In this document: positions 21,750 through 31,237 of the stretch, piece after piece
Layout: each line of letters starts with the position of its first letter
Position numbering within the stretch: position 1 is the stretch's first letter
Assembly: GCA_039815825.1 (NCBI GenBank)
Contig: JBCBYO010000012.1
Coordinates: 21,830-85,829 of the forward strand
Source: JBCBDX01 sp039815825
GTDB lineage: Bacteria; Pseudomonadota; Alphaproteobacteria; Rhizobiales; Rhizobiaceae
Length of the DNA: 64,000 nt
Direction of reading: 5' to 3'
Program-made: the position numbers and the translations under genes
The notes under the pieces: model-generated
The model's input: the letters and a program-made list of their open reading frames with translations, nothing else
Told to the model about the DNA's origin: nothing
Database searches by the model: none

Positions 21750-23009
21750 ATGGGTTTTTTGGGGGGTTTGAAGCGTTTTTGTCGCAACCAGGTTGGAGGC
21801 TTGGCGATACAGGCAGCGGTATTTTCGCCTGTATTGCTCGGTGCATCAGCCGCGGCGCTCGATTTTATGAACTATGCCACCCATCGGTCACAACTACAGG
21901 AAGCAGCCGATGCGGCAGCTTTAGCAGCTGTACGTGAAGCGGCGATCAAGGGTTGGAACCCCAAAACGGCACAAGCAATCGCAAGCGCAGTTGTGAACAC
22001 TAATCTCGCCAATTCGGTCGGTGATAAAAGAACCCGATACAAAACACTTGCAAAACCTGACGAGTCCAACCGTTTGGTCAAAGTGGTGGTGACACAAGAC
22101 CACTATCCTTACTTCTCTGCGCGCGTATTTCCTACGCCACAGATCACGGTAGAGGCAGTGGCGAGTTCGGCTGCCAGCAAAGACAATATTTGCGTGATTG
22201 CGTTAGAAAGTAAAAAAGACCGAGCGATTGCATTGAAGACAAAATCATCGCTCACAGCAGCCCGATGTGCGGTCTATTCAAACTCAACCCATAATTTCGG
22301 ACTTGAAGCATCGGGCAATGCGAAGCTGGAAGCCGCGTTGATTTGTTCATCAGGTGGCACGAAAGGTCCAAGCGGTAACTTCGTTGGAAATATGGTAACA
22401 AACTGCCCCAGTGTGAGCGATCCTCTCGTGGCTCGTCCGAAGCCAACAATTGGCGGTTGTAACTATAGCAATCGACAGATCACCGGTCAGACGATCACAC
22501 TAAGTCCTGGCGTCTATTGCGGTGGGCTAACTGTTGGATCGGGCTCTAATGTGACGTTCAACCCTGGTATTTACATCATTAAAGACGGTGTATTCACCGT
22601 AAAAACCAACGCCAGTGTTTATGGACGCAATGTTGGTTTCTTCTTCAACGGTTCGGGGACATATTTAGACTTTTTAGGTACCGCCGAAATTGATCTAGAG
22701 GGTCCTGAGAACGGACCGATGGCCGGCATGTTGTTTTACCAGGATCCTGCAAATTCGAGGGAGACTTTCACCATCGCTGCAGACAATGCACGCAATATGG
22801 TCGGCGTCATCTACTTGCCCAACGGGACGCTTAAGGTAGAAACCAATAGCCCCGTGTCGGATGAATCTGCTTACACTGCGATTATCGCTAAAACGCTGCG
22901 GCTCGACAAAGGTCCAAATCTGGTGCTTAACACCGCCTATGGATCAACAGATGTGCCGGTTCCAGACGCGCTCTCGGGGCGTGCTGGCAACACCCGCCTC
23001 ATTGATTGA
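21750..23009 (+). CDS. TadE/TadG-like pilus-assembly domain protein
   Basis: The N-terminal 50 residues have the Tad pattern: a short basic leader (KRFCRNQVGG), then a hydrophobic helix LAIQAAVFSPVLLGASAAAL with Asp at the end and a DAAALAAVREA helix. The remaining 350 residues are a large, extracytoplasmic, beta-rich domain with paired cysteines (CVIALES, ARCAVYS, ALICSSGG, NCPSVSD, GGCNYSN, GVYCGG), which is usual for TadG-like proteins with a parallel-beta-like C-terminal region. No tad locus is adjacent, so it is an orphan. The frame opens at a TTG (21738), but I favour ATG 21750. Genuine pilus involvement is uncertain because many such orphans occur; the Flp pilin gene at 37.9 kb is the only other Tad-related gene here. 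Confidence 0.8.
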   Translation: MGFLGGLKRFCRNQVGGLAIQAAVFSPVLLGASAAALDFMNYATHRSQLQEAADAAALAAVREAAIKGWNPKTAQAIASAVVNTNLANSVGDKRTRYKTLAKPDESNRLVKVVVTQDHYPYFSARVFPTPQITVEAVASSAASKDNICVIALESKKDRAIALKTKSSLTAARCAVYSNSTHNFGLEASGNAKLEAALICSSGGTKGPSGNFVGNMVTNCPSVSDPLVARPKPTIGGCNYSNRQITGQTITLSPGVYCGGLTVGSGSNVTFNPGIYIIKDGVFTVKTNASVYGRNVGFFFNGSGTYLDFLGTAEIDLEGPENGPMAGMLFYQDPANSRETFTIAADNARNMVGVIYLPNGTLKVETNSPVSDESAYTAIIAKTLRLDKGPNLVLNTAYGSTDVPVPDALSGRAGNTRLID

Positions 23010-23015
23010 TAGGCG

Positions 23016-23375
23016 TTAATCCAACCCCAGTTCAACCTGCTTTTTCTTGGTTAGACCACCAGCAACTAGTTTGTGGCTGGCGCGGACATATTCTTTCAGG
23101 TCCTCGTCGCCTATAGACGCGCTATCCGTGCGTTGAATCCATTTCATGCCGCGCGATGCAAGATAGGGTGCCGGGCGGCATCCGGGCTGTTCTTTCAGAA
23201 TTTCAAAGGCAAGTGGCGTCACTTTAAATGTTACATAAGGTTGATCGCCTTCGCTCCACCCGCCGATCGCGAACACTTTGCCACCGACTTTCCAGACATC
23301 CGCGCCACCCCATTGAACCACATGTGTCGTGGCGGGCAGGGCGGCGCAGAATTGATTATACTCTTCGCGTGTCAC
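23016..23375 (-). CDS. MmcQ/YjbR family protein
   Basis: This 119-residue protein matches the MmcQ/YjbR (CyaY-like fold) family: an N-terminal CAALPATTHVVQWGGADVWKVGGKVFA segment, a WSEGDQPYVTFKVTP strand, then the PYLASRGMKWIQ loop and the C-terminal helix LKEYVRASHKLVAGGLTKKKQ. Members are small cytoplasmic proteins with proposed DNA-binding activity and no settled function. Its start overlaps the end of clpB by four bases, so it is cotranscribed with the disaggregase gene. The 6-base gap to the convergent TadG-like gene leaves no terminator. Confidence 0.92.
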   Translation of the reverse strand: MTREEYNQFCAALPATTHVVQWGGADVWKVGGKVFAIGGWSEGDQPYVTFKVTPLAFEILKEQPGCRPAPYLASRGMKWIQRTDSASIGDEDLKEYVRASHKLVAGGLTKKKQVELGLD

Positions 23376-25987
23376 GCGGCAGCTTTATCGTCATTGGATG
23401 CGGCAATCCGAACTTTGAAGTTTAACCGGTCAGAACCGGCAACCACTCTAACCGATGCACCGTCGGGCACTTCGCCGCCAAGGATTAATTCGGCCAGTGG
23501 ATCCTGCATTTCACGCTGGATCACCCGTTTGAGCGGCCGTGCGCCATAGGCTGGATCATATCCGCGCTCGGCGAGCCAAGCATAGGCTTCTTCTTCAAGG
23601 TCCAACTTGATTTTGCGATCCGCCAAAAGGGCTTCCAACCGCTGCAATTGAATCTGAACGATCTGACCCATGTCTTCGCGGCGCAGGCGATGGAACAGAA
23701 TGGTTTCATCAATCCGGTTCAGGAACTCAGGCCGGAACGCAGCTTTTACTGCATCCATCACCACGTTTCGAACGCTGTCGGTATCAGAACCGTCTTCCAG
23801 GTTAACAAGGAACTCGGCGCCTAAGTTTGAGGTCATGATAATCAACGTGTTTTTGAAGTCGACCGTGCGGCCTTGACCGTCGGTCAAGCGCCCATCGTCC
23901 AGAACCTGTAACAACACGTTGAAGACATCGGGGTGTGCCTTTTCAATCTCGTCAAAAAGAACAACTTGATAGGGGCGACGCCGTACGGCTTCGGTCAACA
24001 CCCCGCCTTCGTCGTAGCCGACATAGCCGGGTGGCGCACCGATAAGCCGCGAAACGGCGTGCTTCTCCATGAACTCGGACATGTCGATCCGCACCATGGC
24101 TTGATCGTCATCGAACAGGAACTCGGCCAGCGCTTTGGTCAGTTCTGTTTTGCCAACGCCAGTTGGACCCAGGAAGATGAAAGAGCCGATCGGGCGGTTT
24201 AAATCCTGCAAACCAGCGCGCGCACGGCGCACCGCGCGGCTGACGGCTTGCACCGCTTCGCCTTGGCCCACCACCCGCTTTGCCAACTCATCTTCCATGC
24301 GCAGAAGCTTGTCACGTTCACCTTCCAACATTTTGTCGGTCGGGATGCCAGTCCAGCGCGATACGATATGTGCAACATGCTCCGGCGTGACTGTTTCCTC
24401 CAGCAGGCTGCCTCCAGAGCCTTCACCGGCTTTTTCGGCTTCGGCCAGCTTTCCTTCCAACTCGGGAATTTTGCCGTAGGCCAATTCACCAGCCTTCTGG
24501 AACTCGCCATTTCTTTGTGCGTTGGCGAGCTCGTTTCGCGCTTCATCAAGCTCACGCTTCAAGTCAGCGGCAGTGCCCAGCTTCTGCTTTTCGTTTTGCC
24601 AGGCAAGGGTGATGGTGTTGGACTGCTCCTCTAATTCAGCCAATTCCTTTTCCAGCGTCTTCAGACGATCTTTCGATGCCTCGTCTTTTTCCACCTTCAA
24701 TGCTTCACGCTCAATTTTCAGCTGGATAATCCGCCGATCGATTTCGTCGAGCTCTTCGGGTTTGGAGTCCACCTGCATCCGAAGCCGCGAGGCAGCTTCA
24801 TCGACCAAGTCGATGGCTTTGTCTGGCAAAAAGCGATCGGTGATGTATCGGTTCGATAGTGTGGCTGCCGCAACTAGCGCTGAATCAGCGACCCGCACTT
24901 TGTGGTGTTGTTCGTATTTTTCTTTCAGCCCACGCAGGATTGAGACCGTGTCTTCAACATTGGGTTCGTCAGCAAAAACAGGCTGGAAGCGGCGGGCCAG
25001 GGCCGCGTCCTTCTCCACATGTTTGCGGTACTCATCGAGCGTTGTGGCGCCGATACAGTGAAGTTCGCCGCGCGCCAGCGCCGGTTTGAGCAAGTTGGAT
25101 GCATCCATGGCACCGTCGGCTTTACCGGCACCAACAAGTGTGTGCATTTCATCAATGAACAGGACGATGCCGCCTGCTTCGGCTTCGATTTCGGACAGCA
25201 CAGCTTTAAGTCGTTCTTCGAATTCACCGCGATATTTTGCGCCAGCGATCAGCGCTCCCATGTCCAGCGCCATCAGTTTTTTGTCGCGCAGGCTTTCGGG
25301 CACGTCGCCATTGACAATGCGTGCTGCCAAGCCTTCAGCGATTGCCGTTTTGCCGACGCCCGGTTCGCCGATCAAAACCGGATTATTCTTTGTTCTGCGG
25401 GACAGGATCTGGATCGTGCGTCGGATCTCGTCATCCCGGCCGATGACCGGATCCAGGCGCCCGTCGCGCGCATCTGCGGTCAAGTCGCGCGCGTACTTTT
25501 TCAATGCATCATAGGCTTGTTCTGCTGACGCGTTGTCGGCTGTGCGCCCTTTACGCACTTCGTTGATCACCTCGTTTAGCGCTTTGGGTGTAACGTGAGC
25601 ACGTTTGAGGATGTCCGCGGTCTTTGATGATTTTTCCATCGCAAGCGCCAACAGCAATCGCTCTACCGTGACATAGGAATCGCCCGCCTTTTTTGCGATT
25701 TCCTCTGCGGTTTTAAAAACTTTAGCGAGCGCTGGGGCCAAATAAAGTTGGCCATTACCGCCTTCAACTTTAGGCATCGCCTTGAGTGCGGTTTCATTGC
25801 CGAGCCGTGCAGCTTTTGCATCACCGCCGGCGCGTTCGATCAGCGATGCAGCCAACCCTTCGCTGTCGTCTATGAGGACTTTGAGGATATGTTCCGGGGA
25901 GAATTGTTGATGGTTTTCACCCAGCGCGTAGGTCTGGGCGCTCTGCACAAATCCGCGCACGCGGTCGGTGTAATTGTCTAAGTTCAT
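23372..25987 (-). CDS. clpB: ATP-dependent disaggregase ClpB
   Basis: ClpB is the heat-shock Hsp100 that pulls polypeptides from aggregates together with DnaK. From the ATG at 25987 the protein is 871 aa, the family norm. It has an N-terminal Clp_N domain (residues 1-145), NBD1 with Walker A GEPGVGKTAIAEGLA and Walker B LFIDEMHTLVGAG, and a long coiled-coil middle domain (about 410-525, Glu/Lys-rich, ELDEIDRRIIQLKIE onward). NBD2 has GPTGVGKTELTKALAEFL and LLFDEIEKAHPDVFN-type residues, and the C-terminus is the D2-small domain. The frame opens 16 codons earlier, but those residues are not conserved. A possible RpoH promoter lies upstream, and the MmcQ gene overlaps its end. Confidence 0.98.
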   Translation of the reverse strand: MNLDNYTDRVRGFVQSAQTYALGENHQQFSPEHILKVLIDDSEGLAASLIERAGGDAKAARLGNETALKAMPKVEGGNGQLYLAPALAKVFKTAEEIAKKAGDSYVTVERLLLALAMEKSSKTADILKRAHVTPKALNEVINEVRKGRTADNASAEQAYDALKKYARDLTADARDGRLDPVIGRDDEIRRTIQILSRRTKNNPVLIGEPGVGKTAIAEGLAARIVNGDVPESLRDKKLMALDMGALIAGAKYRGEFEERLKAVLSEIEAEAGGIVLFIDEMHTLVGAGKADGAMDASNLLKPALARGELHCIGATTLDEYRKHVEKDAALARRFQPVFADEPNVEDTVSILRGLKEKYEQHHKVRVADSALVAAATLSNRYITDRFLPDKAIDLVDEAASRLRMQVDSKPEELDEIDRRIIQLKIEREALKVEKDEASKDRLKTLEKELAELEEQSNTITLAWQNEKQKLGTAADLKRELDEARNELANAQRNGEFQKAGELAYGKIPELEGKLAEAEKAGEGSGGSLLEETVTPEHVAHIVSRWTGIPTDKMLEGERDKLLRMEDELAKRVVGQGEAVQAVSRAVRRARAGLQDLNRPIGSFIFLGPTGVGKTELTKALAEFLFDDDQAMVRIDMSEFMEKHAVSRLIGAPPGYVGYDEGGVLTEAVRRRPYQVVLFDEIEKAHPDVFNVLLQVLDDGRLTDGQGRTVDFKNTLIIMTSNLGAEFLVNLEDGSDTDSVRNVVMDAVKAAFRPEFLNRIDETILFHRLRREDMGQIVQIQLQRLEALLADRKIKLDLEEEAYAWLAERGYDPAYGARPLKRVIQREMQDPLAELILGGEVPDGASVRVVAGSDRLNFKVRIAASNDDKAAA

Positions 25988-26080
25988 AGCCTTGTCTCCA
26001 ATCCTTTTTTGCCCCGATCGCGGCGGCAAAAACAAGTTGATCGATGACGGGAACCCAAGCTGGCATTCCCTTCGACAAGT

Positions 26081-26109
26081 ATATGGGTATTAGGAAGGCC
26101 GCTTGAAAG
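26081..26109 (-). promoter_or_regulatory. Candidate RpoH (heat-shock) promoter for clpB
   Basis: On the minus strand CTTTCAA (26109-26103) and CCCATAT (26087-26081) are 15 bases apart, close to the sigma-32 pattern CTTGAA-N13-15-CCCCATNT, and lie about 95 bases before the clpB start. The -35 match is imperfect. The family's known heat regulation is the main reason to look here. Confidence 0.4.
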
Positions 26110-26113
26110 GGCC

Positions 26114-26692
26114 TTATTCTGCAGCCACTTGATGCTCGGTTTCGTCGCCCGCAACGGCCTCCGCTGCCGGAACTTCAGAACTGCCTTCATCGGAAGCGAC
26201 TTCTGTCTGTTCTTCGACAAGTTCGGTTTTTTTGCGGCGCGGTCTGCGAGGCTTTTTGGCAACCGGCTGGTCAGCGGTTTCGGCGGCTACTTCAGCCGGT
26301 ACGCCCTCGATCTCAGGCTGCGGTCCGTCCGCATCAATTTTGGATTTGTCGGGCTTTGGGTTGCCATCGGCATTGGCAATATCCTCAACCTCGACTTCCG
26401 CGTTTTCTGCGCCCTCTTCGGCTTCAGTTTCTTTGGGCTTTTCTGGCTGTGCTGCCAAAATAATCCGGTTGTAATGCTCGGCGTGCTGAAGGTAGTTCTC
26501 AGCCATTACGCGATCGCCGGTTGACTGTGCATCGCGTGCCAAGGCGGCATATTTATCGGCAATTACTTGCGCGTTGCCGCGGATTTTGACGTCGGGGCCA
26601 TTGCTTTCGTAGGAACGTTGTAACGGATTTTGGTTCCGGCGGTTGTTGTTGCCGCGGTTACGTGAACGTCGTCCGTGATTTTGTGGTCTCAT
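26114..26692 (-). CDS. DUF4167 domain protein
   Basis: The N-terminal 85 residues match DUF4167: a basic, asparagine- and arginine-rich start (RPQNHGRRSRNRGNNNRRNQNPL), then NGPDVKIRGNAQVIADKYA and the helix MAENYLQHAEHYNRIILA. The rest (90-192) is low complexity, acidic and alanine/proline-rich, with a basic KKPRRPRRKK patch. The Arg/Asn-rich head suggests RNA or ribosome binding, but the function is not established. It lies between prmC and clpB, 126 bases from clpB, and may share transcription with prmC, from which it is separated by 258 bases. Confidence 0.9.
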   Translation of the reverse strand: MRPQNHGRRSRNRGNNNRRNQNPLQRSYESNGPDVKIRGNAQVIADKYAALARDAQSTGDRVMAENYLQHAEHYNRIILAAQPEKPKETEAEEGAENAEVEVEDIANADGNPKPDKSKIDADGPQPEIEGVPAEVAAETADQPVAKKPRRPRRKKTELVEEQTEVASDEGSSEVPAAEAVAGDETEHQVAAE

Positions 26693-26950
26693 AGGTCGCC
26701 CGTTTTGCTCTCGGTCGTTTCGACGGCAAAAAGCCGTATCATGTGTGAAATCTAATGCTTTGTTTCATGAGCAATTGCGGTTTCGCCGGCCGATGCAAAT
26801 GACGTGTTTGAATGTACAAACGAGACAGTGTGATCGGTTTTGCAATTCACTGTCGGGTCATGCAGCCCAGCAACCGCGGTTTCTAAATTACCGTTAGCGT
26901 CAGGACTTTCATTTGCCAAGCGTTTTTGAGCGATTATCATGATTATTTCG
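26693..26950 (-). other. Intergenic region between prmC and the DUF4167 gene, with inverted repeats
   Basis: This 258-base stretch probably holds the DUF4167 promoter. I see two inverted repeats: GACAGTG/CACTGTC with a 17-base loop (26824-26854), and GTTTG-AATGTA-CAAAC (26806-26821). Neither is followed by a T run, so neither is a clear terminator. A 62-codon minus-strand frame begins at ATG 26940 but lacks a ribosome site and any recognisable feature, so I did not call it. Confidence 0.4.
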
Positions 26951-27832
26951 CTACCGCTGAAACGATATCGCCCGATCACGTCCTGCCAAGTCTTTGGCGA
27001 TTTGATCATTTTTAAATCCGGCCGCTTGAAAAATCATCCTGACTTCTGACGCTTGGTCGTGGCCTACCTCAACGGCAATAACACCTGTCGGCCTTAAAAA
27101 ACTCAGCGCCCTGGATGCAATTACCGCATATGCATTTAGTCCGTCGACGCCACCATCGAGCGCAAGATGTGGGTCATACTCTTTAACGTCGCGATCCAAT
27201 CCGGCGATTTCATGACGAGGGATGTAGGGTGGGTTGGAGATTATGAGATCAAACTCTCCGCTAACCTTTTCAAACCAGTTTGATTGCAGCGCGGTAAAGC
27301 GTCCGGCGAGGCCAAGAACCCTTGCGTTTTGTCGGGCGACATTCAATGCGCCCTCTGAAATATCGACGCCTATTGCGGTTGCATTTTGCGCCAACGTTAG
27401 CAGGGTCAAGGCGATAATGCCCGTTCCCGTTCCCAAATCCAAAATTCGGCAGTGTCCGTTTTGCTCAGCGGTTTTTTCGACAAAAGGGCCGACGAGATCA
27501 ATGAGGGTTTCGGTGTCAGGCCTTGGGACCAGCGTGTCGGCCGAAATTGAAAACGGGATGCCGTAAAACTCGCGCTGGCCGATAATACGATGGACCGGCT
27601 CTCCTTTAAGGCGGCGCTCCAACGCGGCTTGGAACGCGCTCGCGCGCGAATTGGTAATAGGTGTCAGCGGATCAGTCAGGCGAACCAGTGCTGTGACGTC
27701 TGCCAAATGCTCGAGTAATATGTTGACGTCCAGTTCGGGCGTGTCGAACCCCGCCTCGCGTAATTGTCCAACAGCATCGGTATAAACGTTGTGCGCTGTC
27801 AGTGCTTTGGGATGTGAACTCGGATCAACCAT
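26951..27832 (-). CDS. prmC: Peptide chain release factor N5-glutamine methyltransferase
   Basis: PrmC methylates the glutamine of the GGQ motif in release factors RF1 and RF2. The 293-residue protein has the N-terminal helical domain that binds the factor (1-85), then the AdoMet-binding domain with ILDLGTGTGIIALTLL, IGVDISEGAL and the catalytic NPPY of LIISNPPYIPRHEI. The end carries VAVEVGHDQASEVR. It overlaps prfA by eight bases on the same strand, so enzyme and substrate (RF1) are cotranslated. Together with ptsP and lysC upstream it forms a minus-strand run that is conserved in this order. Confidence 0.97.
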   Translation of the reverse strand: MVDPSSHPKALTAHNVYTDAVGQLREAGFDTPELDVNILLEHLADVTALVRLTDPLTPITNSRASAFQAALERRLKGEPVHRIIGQREFYGIPFSISADTLVPRPDTETLIDLVGPFVEKTAEQNGHCRILDLGTGTGIIALTLLTLAQNATAIGVDISEGALNVARQNARVLGLAGRFTALQSNWFEKVSGEFDLIISNPPYIPRHEIAGLDRDVKEYDPHLALDGGVDGLNAYAVIASRALSFLRPTGVIAVEVGHDQASEVRMIFQAAGFKNDQIAKDLAGRDRAISFQR

Positions 27833-28901
27833 TTTCTTCGCCCGTGAGCAGCTTGGTCTGGAAGTCTTTAATCAGTGCGTCAACCAATTCATCAAGCTCA
27901 CCCTCAATGACCCGGTCCAGCTTGTAAAGAGTGAGATTGATCCTGTGGTCGCTCACGCGCCCTTGCGGGAAGTTATATGTCCTGATCCGCTCGGATCTGT
28001 CACCGGAGCCAACTTGCAGCTTTCGCGCTTCAGATCGCTCATCAGCCGCTTTTTGACGTTCCATATCAAAGAGCCTTGCCCGCAAAATTTCCATTGCGCG
28101 CGCGCGGTTGCGGTGCTGCGATTTTTCAGACTGAACCACTACTATGCCGGTGGGAATGTGCGTAATACGAACCGCAGAATCGGTTGTATTTACGTGCTGC
28201 CCGCCTGCACCGGATGACCGCATCGTATCGACACGGATGTCCTCATTTTTGATTTCCACATCAACTTCGTTGGCTTGCGGCAACACGGCAACGGTAGCAG
28301 CTGACGTGTGGATGCGCCCGCCGGCCTCTGTTTCGGGCACCCGTTGTACACGGTGAACGCCGCTTTCAAATTTAAGTTTCGCAAATGCGCCTTTGCCGGT
28401 CACCGAAGCGATGATCTCTTTAAACCCACCGGCGTCCCCTTCAGCGGACGAGACTACCTCTATTTTCCAACCTTGGCTGGCACAAAACCGCTCATACATG
28501 CGAAACAGATCACCGGCGAATAGTGCTGCTTCTAATCCACCCGTACCGGCACGGATTTCCAAGATAACGTCATTGTTGTCGGCAGCATCTTTCGGCAGAA
28601 GCAAAAGTTGCATACGCTCAGCTTGGTTCGAAAGTGTTTCATCCAGCTGGGCGGCTTCTTCCTTTGCAAGTTCCCGCATCTCGGTATCGGTATCCGGGTC
28701 ATCAAGTAGTACGGCTAAATCTTCACGCTCGGCTTTTGCCGCTTCCCATTGGCGTGACGCTTTTACAATATCTTCAAGATCAGAATATTCTGCAGCAAGC
28801 TTCACGTAGGTGTCAGCGTCCGGTCCTTGTGCCATTTGCGCTTCGATCATTTCGAAGCGTTTGACCATTTGCGCGATTTTGTCGAATGGGATGTCAAACA
28901 T
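27825..28901 (-). CDS. prfA: Peptide chain release factor 1
   Basis: RF1 reads UAA and UAG stop codons and triggers peptide release. The 358-residue protein has domain 1 (1-100), the codon-recognition region around residue 185 (in the segment GVHRVQRVPETEAGGRIHTS), and the universally conserved GGQ in SSGAGGQHVNTTDSAVRITH at about residue 230. It ends with a typical TLYKLDRVIEGELDELVDAL helix. The ATG starts three bases after the ptsP stop, and the end overlaps prmC, whose product modifies its GGQ glutamine. Length is usual. Confidence 0.98.
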   Translation of the reverse strand: MFDIPFDKIAQMVKRFEMIEAQMAQGPDADTYVKLAAEYSDLEDIVKASRQWEAAKAEREDLAVLLDDPDTDTEMRELAKEEAAQLDETLSNQAERMQLLLLPKDAADNNDVILEIRAGTGGLEAALFAGDLFRMYERFCASQGWKIEVVSSAEGDAGGFKEIIASVTGKGAFAKLKFESGVHRVQRVPETEAGGRIHTSAATVAVLPQANEVDVEIKNEDIRVDTMRSSGAGGQHVNTTDSAVRITHIPTGIVVVQSEKSQHRNRARAMEILRARLFDMERQKAADERSEARKLQVGSGDRSERIRTYNFPQGRVSDHRINLTLYKLDRVIEGELDELVDALIKDFQTKLLTGEENG

Positions 28902-28904
28902 GGC

Positions 28905-31190
28905 TTACGAACTTATTTTCGCGCCTTCCGCGTAGTTGCTTACAAGCGGACGCAAGCGTCCTTCCGAAACGTGATTGTCTAATGCTTCCACAAGAATTGC
29001 CCTAAGCGCATTGAGATCTGTTTTTAACAATGCGGCTTTAACAGGTCCAATCGCAGCAGGTGCCATGGACAGGTTCGTAATACCAAGCGCCACCAACGTC
29101 ATTGCCATGAGTGGTTTTCCGGCGATTTCCCCACATAGTGTGAGGGATGTGCCGTGCTCTTTGGCTTTCTCTCCCACCATTTTTAGCGCCCGCAAGAACG
29201 CCGGTTCCATCGGGTCAAATCGCTCAGCAACCTTTGTGTTGCCGCGGTCCGATGCGACGAAAAACTGAAACAGGTCATTGGAGCCGATTGAAACAAAATC
29301 AGCTTCCGCCATTAGGGCGTCGATGTCGAAGAGCAGCGACGGAACCTCTAACATCGCGCCCACGCTTAGCTTGAGTGGGAGACCGTGTCCGAACCGCGAT
29401 AAATGGTGGACTTCCTGCGTGATCAGTTTTCGCGCGGCGCGCAGTTCACTGACTTGGGTCACCATGGGAACCATAATGCGCAATTCGCGACCCGCGGATG
29501 CTTTTAGGAGTGCCCGTAGCTGGGTTTTATACAAGCCTGGACGATCAAGAGCCAAACGCACTGCCCGCCATCCCAATGCCGGGTTTTCTTCGTCTGGCGC
29601 GTTGCGGAAGTAGGGCAAAACCTTGTCTCCGCCGATATCGAGCGTTCTGAAGGTGACCGGTTTTCCCGCCGCACCTTCAAGCACCTGTCGGTAGAGTTTT
29701 TGCTGCTCGTCTGCGCGTGGGAATGTAGCGGCCACCATGAACTGCAGTTCGGTTCTAAACAAACCAATCCCCGCCGCGCCCGACTCTTCCATTTGCGGAA
29801 GGTCAACCATCAAACCTGCGTTCATGAAGAGTTCGAACGGGGTGCCATCGGCGGTTTTGCAAGGGACGTCACGCAAAACTCGGTATTCTGCCTGTCGCTT
29901 GGCCCTGAATCGCACCTTCTCAGCATACGCGTCCTGCACATCCATTTGCGGACGAAGATGGACGTCGCCTGTAATTCCATCCACGATAATCGCGTCACCA
30001 TGGTCAGCCATGGCGACAAAGCCCTTTGCGCTACCGACCACGGGCAATCCCAGTGCGCGCGCTACAATCACCACATGGCTGGTTGGAGTTCCTTCCTCCA
30101 AAACAAGGCCGCGCAGACGCTCGCGCGGATAATCCAGAAGCTCTGCTGCGCCCATATGACGTGCAACGATGATGGAATCGTTGGGCAGTGCGGCTTTGCG
30201 TGTTTCTTCATCGCCACTGACCAGTTGCCTTAAGAGCCGGTTGGCCAAATCGTCGAAATCGCTGAAGCGTTCGCGCAAATAAGGGTCGGTGATGGAGCCC
30301 ATGCGGGCCCGCATGTCACTCTGTACTTTTTCGACGCCGGCTTCGGCTGTGAGGCCGTTGCGGACCGCTTCTTCCATGCGGTTGACCCAGCCCTTGTCGT
30401 GGGCAAACATTTTGAAAGTTTCCAGCACCTCGCGGTGCTCGCCTTCAAATTCCAATTCGCGTCTGGCAAGCATATCGTCGATCGTAAGTCGTAACGAACC
30501 AAGTGCTTGATGAAGGCGTCCTAGCTCCTCTTCGGTGTTATCCGAAAGCATTTCTGTGATTTCGACGCGTGGTTCATGCAAAACTACATGGCCAAGGCCA
30601 ATACCATCCGCCAAGGCGATGCCCACTGCGCTGACCGGCTTGTTCAGGTCAAGATCGATGCCGGTAGATGAAAGGCGGCGCAGGTCACCGGACGCAATCA
30701 TCTCCCCGATAACCATTGCTACTGTTTCAAGCGCTTCAGCTTCGTCTTCGGTGTAGGCTCGCTCAGCAATATTTTGAACGACCAATACCCCAAGCGTGCG
30801 TCCTGCACGCAGGACAGGAACACCTAAGAAGGAATGGTACAATTCCTCGCCTGTTTCGGGCAGATATTCAAAAGCGGGGTGGTTTTGCGCGTCGGTCAGT
30901 TTGAGCATGCGCGATGACGCGGCAATCGTACCGACGAGACCTTGACCCAGTTTCAACTGTGATTGGTGAACCGCTTTCGGGTTAAGGCCAACCGTCGCAT
31001 ACAGCTCCAAAACACCGTCTGCCCGCAATGCATAAACCGAACACACTTCGGCGACCATAGACTGGGCAATCTGTTGGACGATCCGGTCAAGGCGTGTCTG
31101 GGCCTCCATCTGCTCTGCCATAAGCTCGCGTATACGGCGCAGAAGAACCCGGGGCCCTGCATTTAAGTCGCGTGCGGCTGAAGGTATCAT
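28905..31190 (-). CDS. ptsP: PtsP, enzyme I of the nitrogen phosphotransferase system
   Basis: EI-Ntr phosphorylates NPr (PtsO) with PEP, feeding the PtsN regulator that controls potassium, nitrogen and polymer metabolism in alphaproteobacteria. The protein is 761 aa. A GAF domain covers about 20-165 (LYATVGLNPKAVHQ, SFLGVPVLRAGRTLGVLVVQ). The PEP-utilising N domain follows, and the phosphohistidine domain has EEGTPTSHVVIVARALGLP (active His). The C-terminal TIM barrel has the PEP-binding ELRIMVPMVTQVSELR, SIGSNDLFQFFVASDR and the catalytic Cys of TLCGEIAGK. It lies between lysC (47 bases upstream) and prfA (three bases downstream), the usual neighbours. The GAF domain likely senses glutamine by analogy with other EI-Ntr proteins. 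Confidence 0.97.
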   Translation of the reverse strand: MIPSAARDLNAGPRVLLRRIRELMAEQMEAQTRLDRIVQQIAQSMVAEVCSVYALRADGVLELYATVGLNPKAVHQSQLKLGQGLVGTIAASSRMLKLTDAQNHPAFEYLPETGEELYHSFLGVPVLRAGRTLGVLVVQNIAERAYTEDEAEALETVAMVIGEMIASGDLRRLSSTGIDLDLNKPVSAVGIALADGIGLGHVVLHEPRVEITEMLSDNTEEELGRLHQALGSLRLTIDDMLARRELEFEGEHREVLETFKMFAHDKGWVNRMEEAVRNGLTAEAGVEKVQSDMRARMGSITDPYLRERFSDFDDLANRLLRQLVSGDEETRKAALPNDSIIVARHMGAAELLDYPRERLRGLVLEEGTPTSHVVIVARALGLPVVGSAKGFVAMADHGDAIIVDGITGDVHLRPQMDVQDAYAEKVRFRAKRQAEYRVLRDVPCKTADGTPFELFMNAGLMVDLPQMEESGAAGIGLFRTELQFMVAATFPRADEQQKLYRQVLEGAAGKPVTFRTLDIGGDKVLPYFRNAPDEENPALGWRAVRLALDRPGLYKTQLRALLKASAGRELRIMVPMVTQVSELRAARKLITQEVHHLSRFGHGLPLKLSVGAMLEVPSLLFDIDALMAEADFVSIGSNDLFQFFVASDRGNTKVAERFDPMEPAFLRALKMVGEKAKEHGTSLTLCGEIAGKPLMAMTLVALGITNLSMAPAAIGPVKAALLKTDLNALRAILVEALDNHVSEGRLRPLVSNYAEGAKISS

Positions 31191-31237
31191 GGTTAGTTGG
31201 CATTTTTCTCTGAAGTTGCCAGGTGAAAATGCGCGCC

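Noticed and set aside
26752..26940. 62-codon minus-strand frame downstream of prmC
   Set aside because: No ribosome site, no recognisable sequence, and its span overlaps two inverted repeats; chance is more likely.
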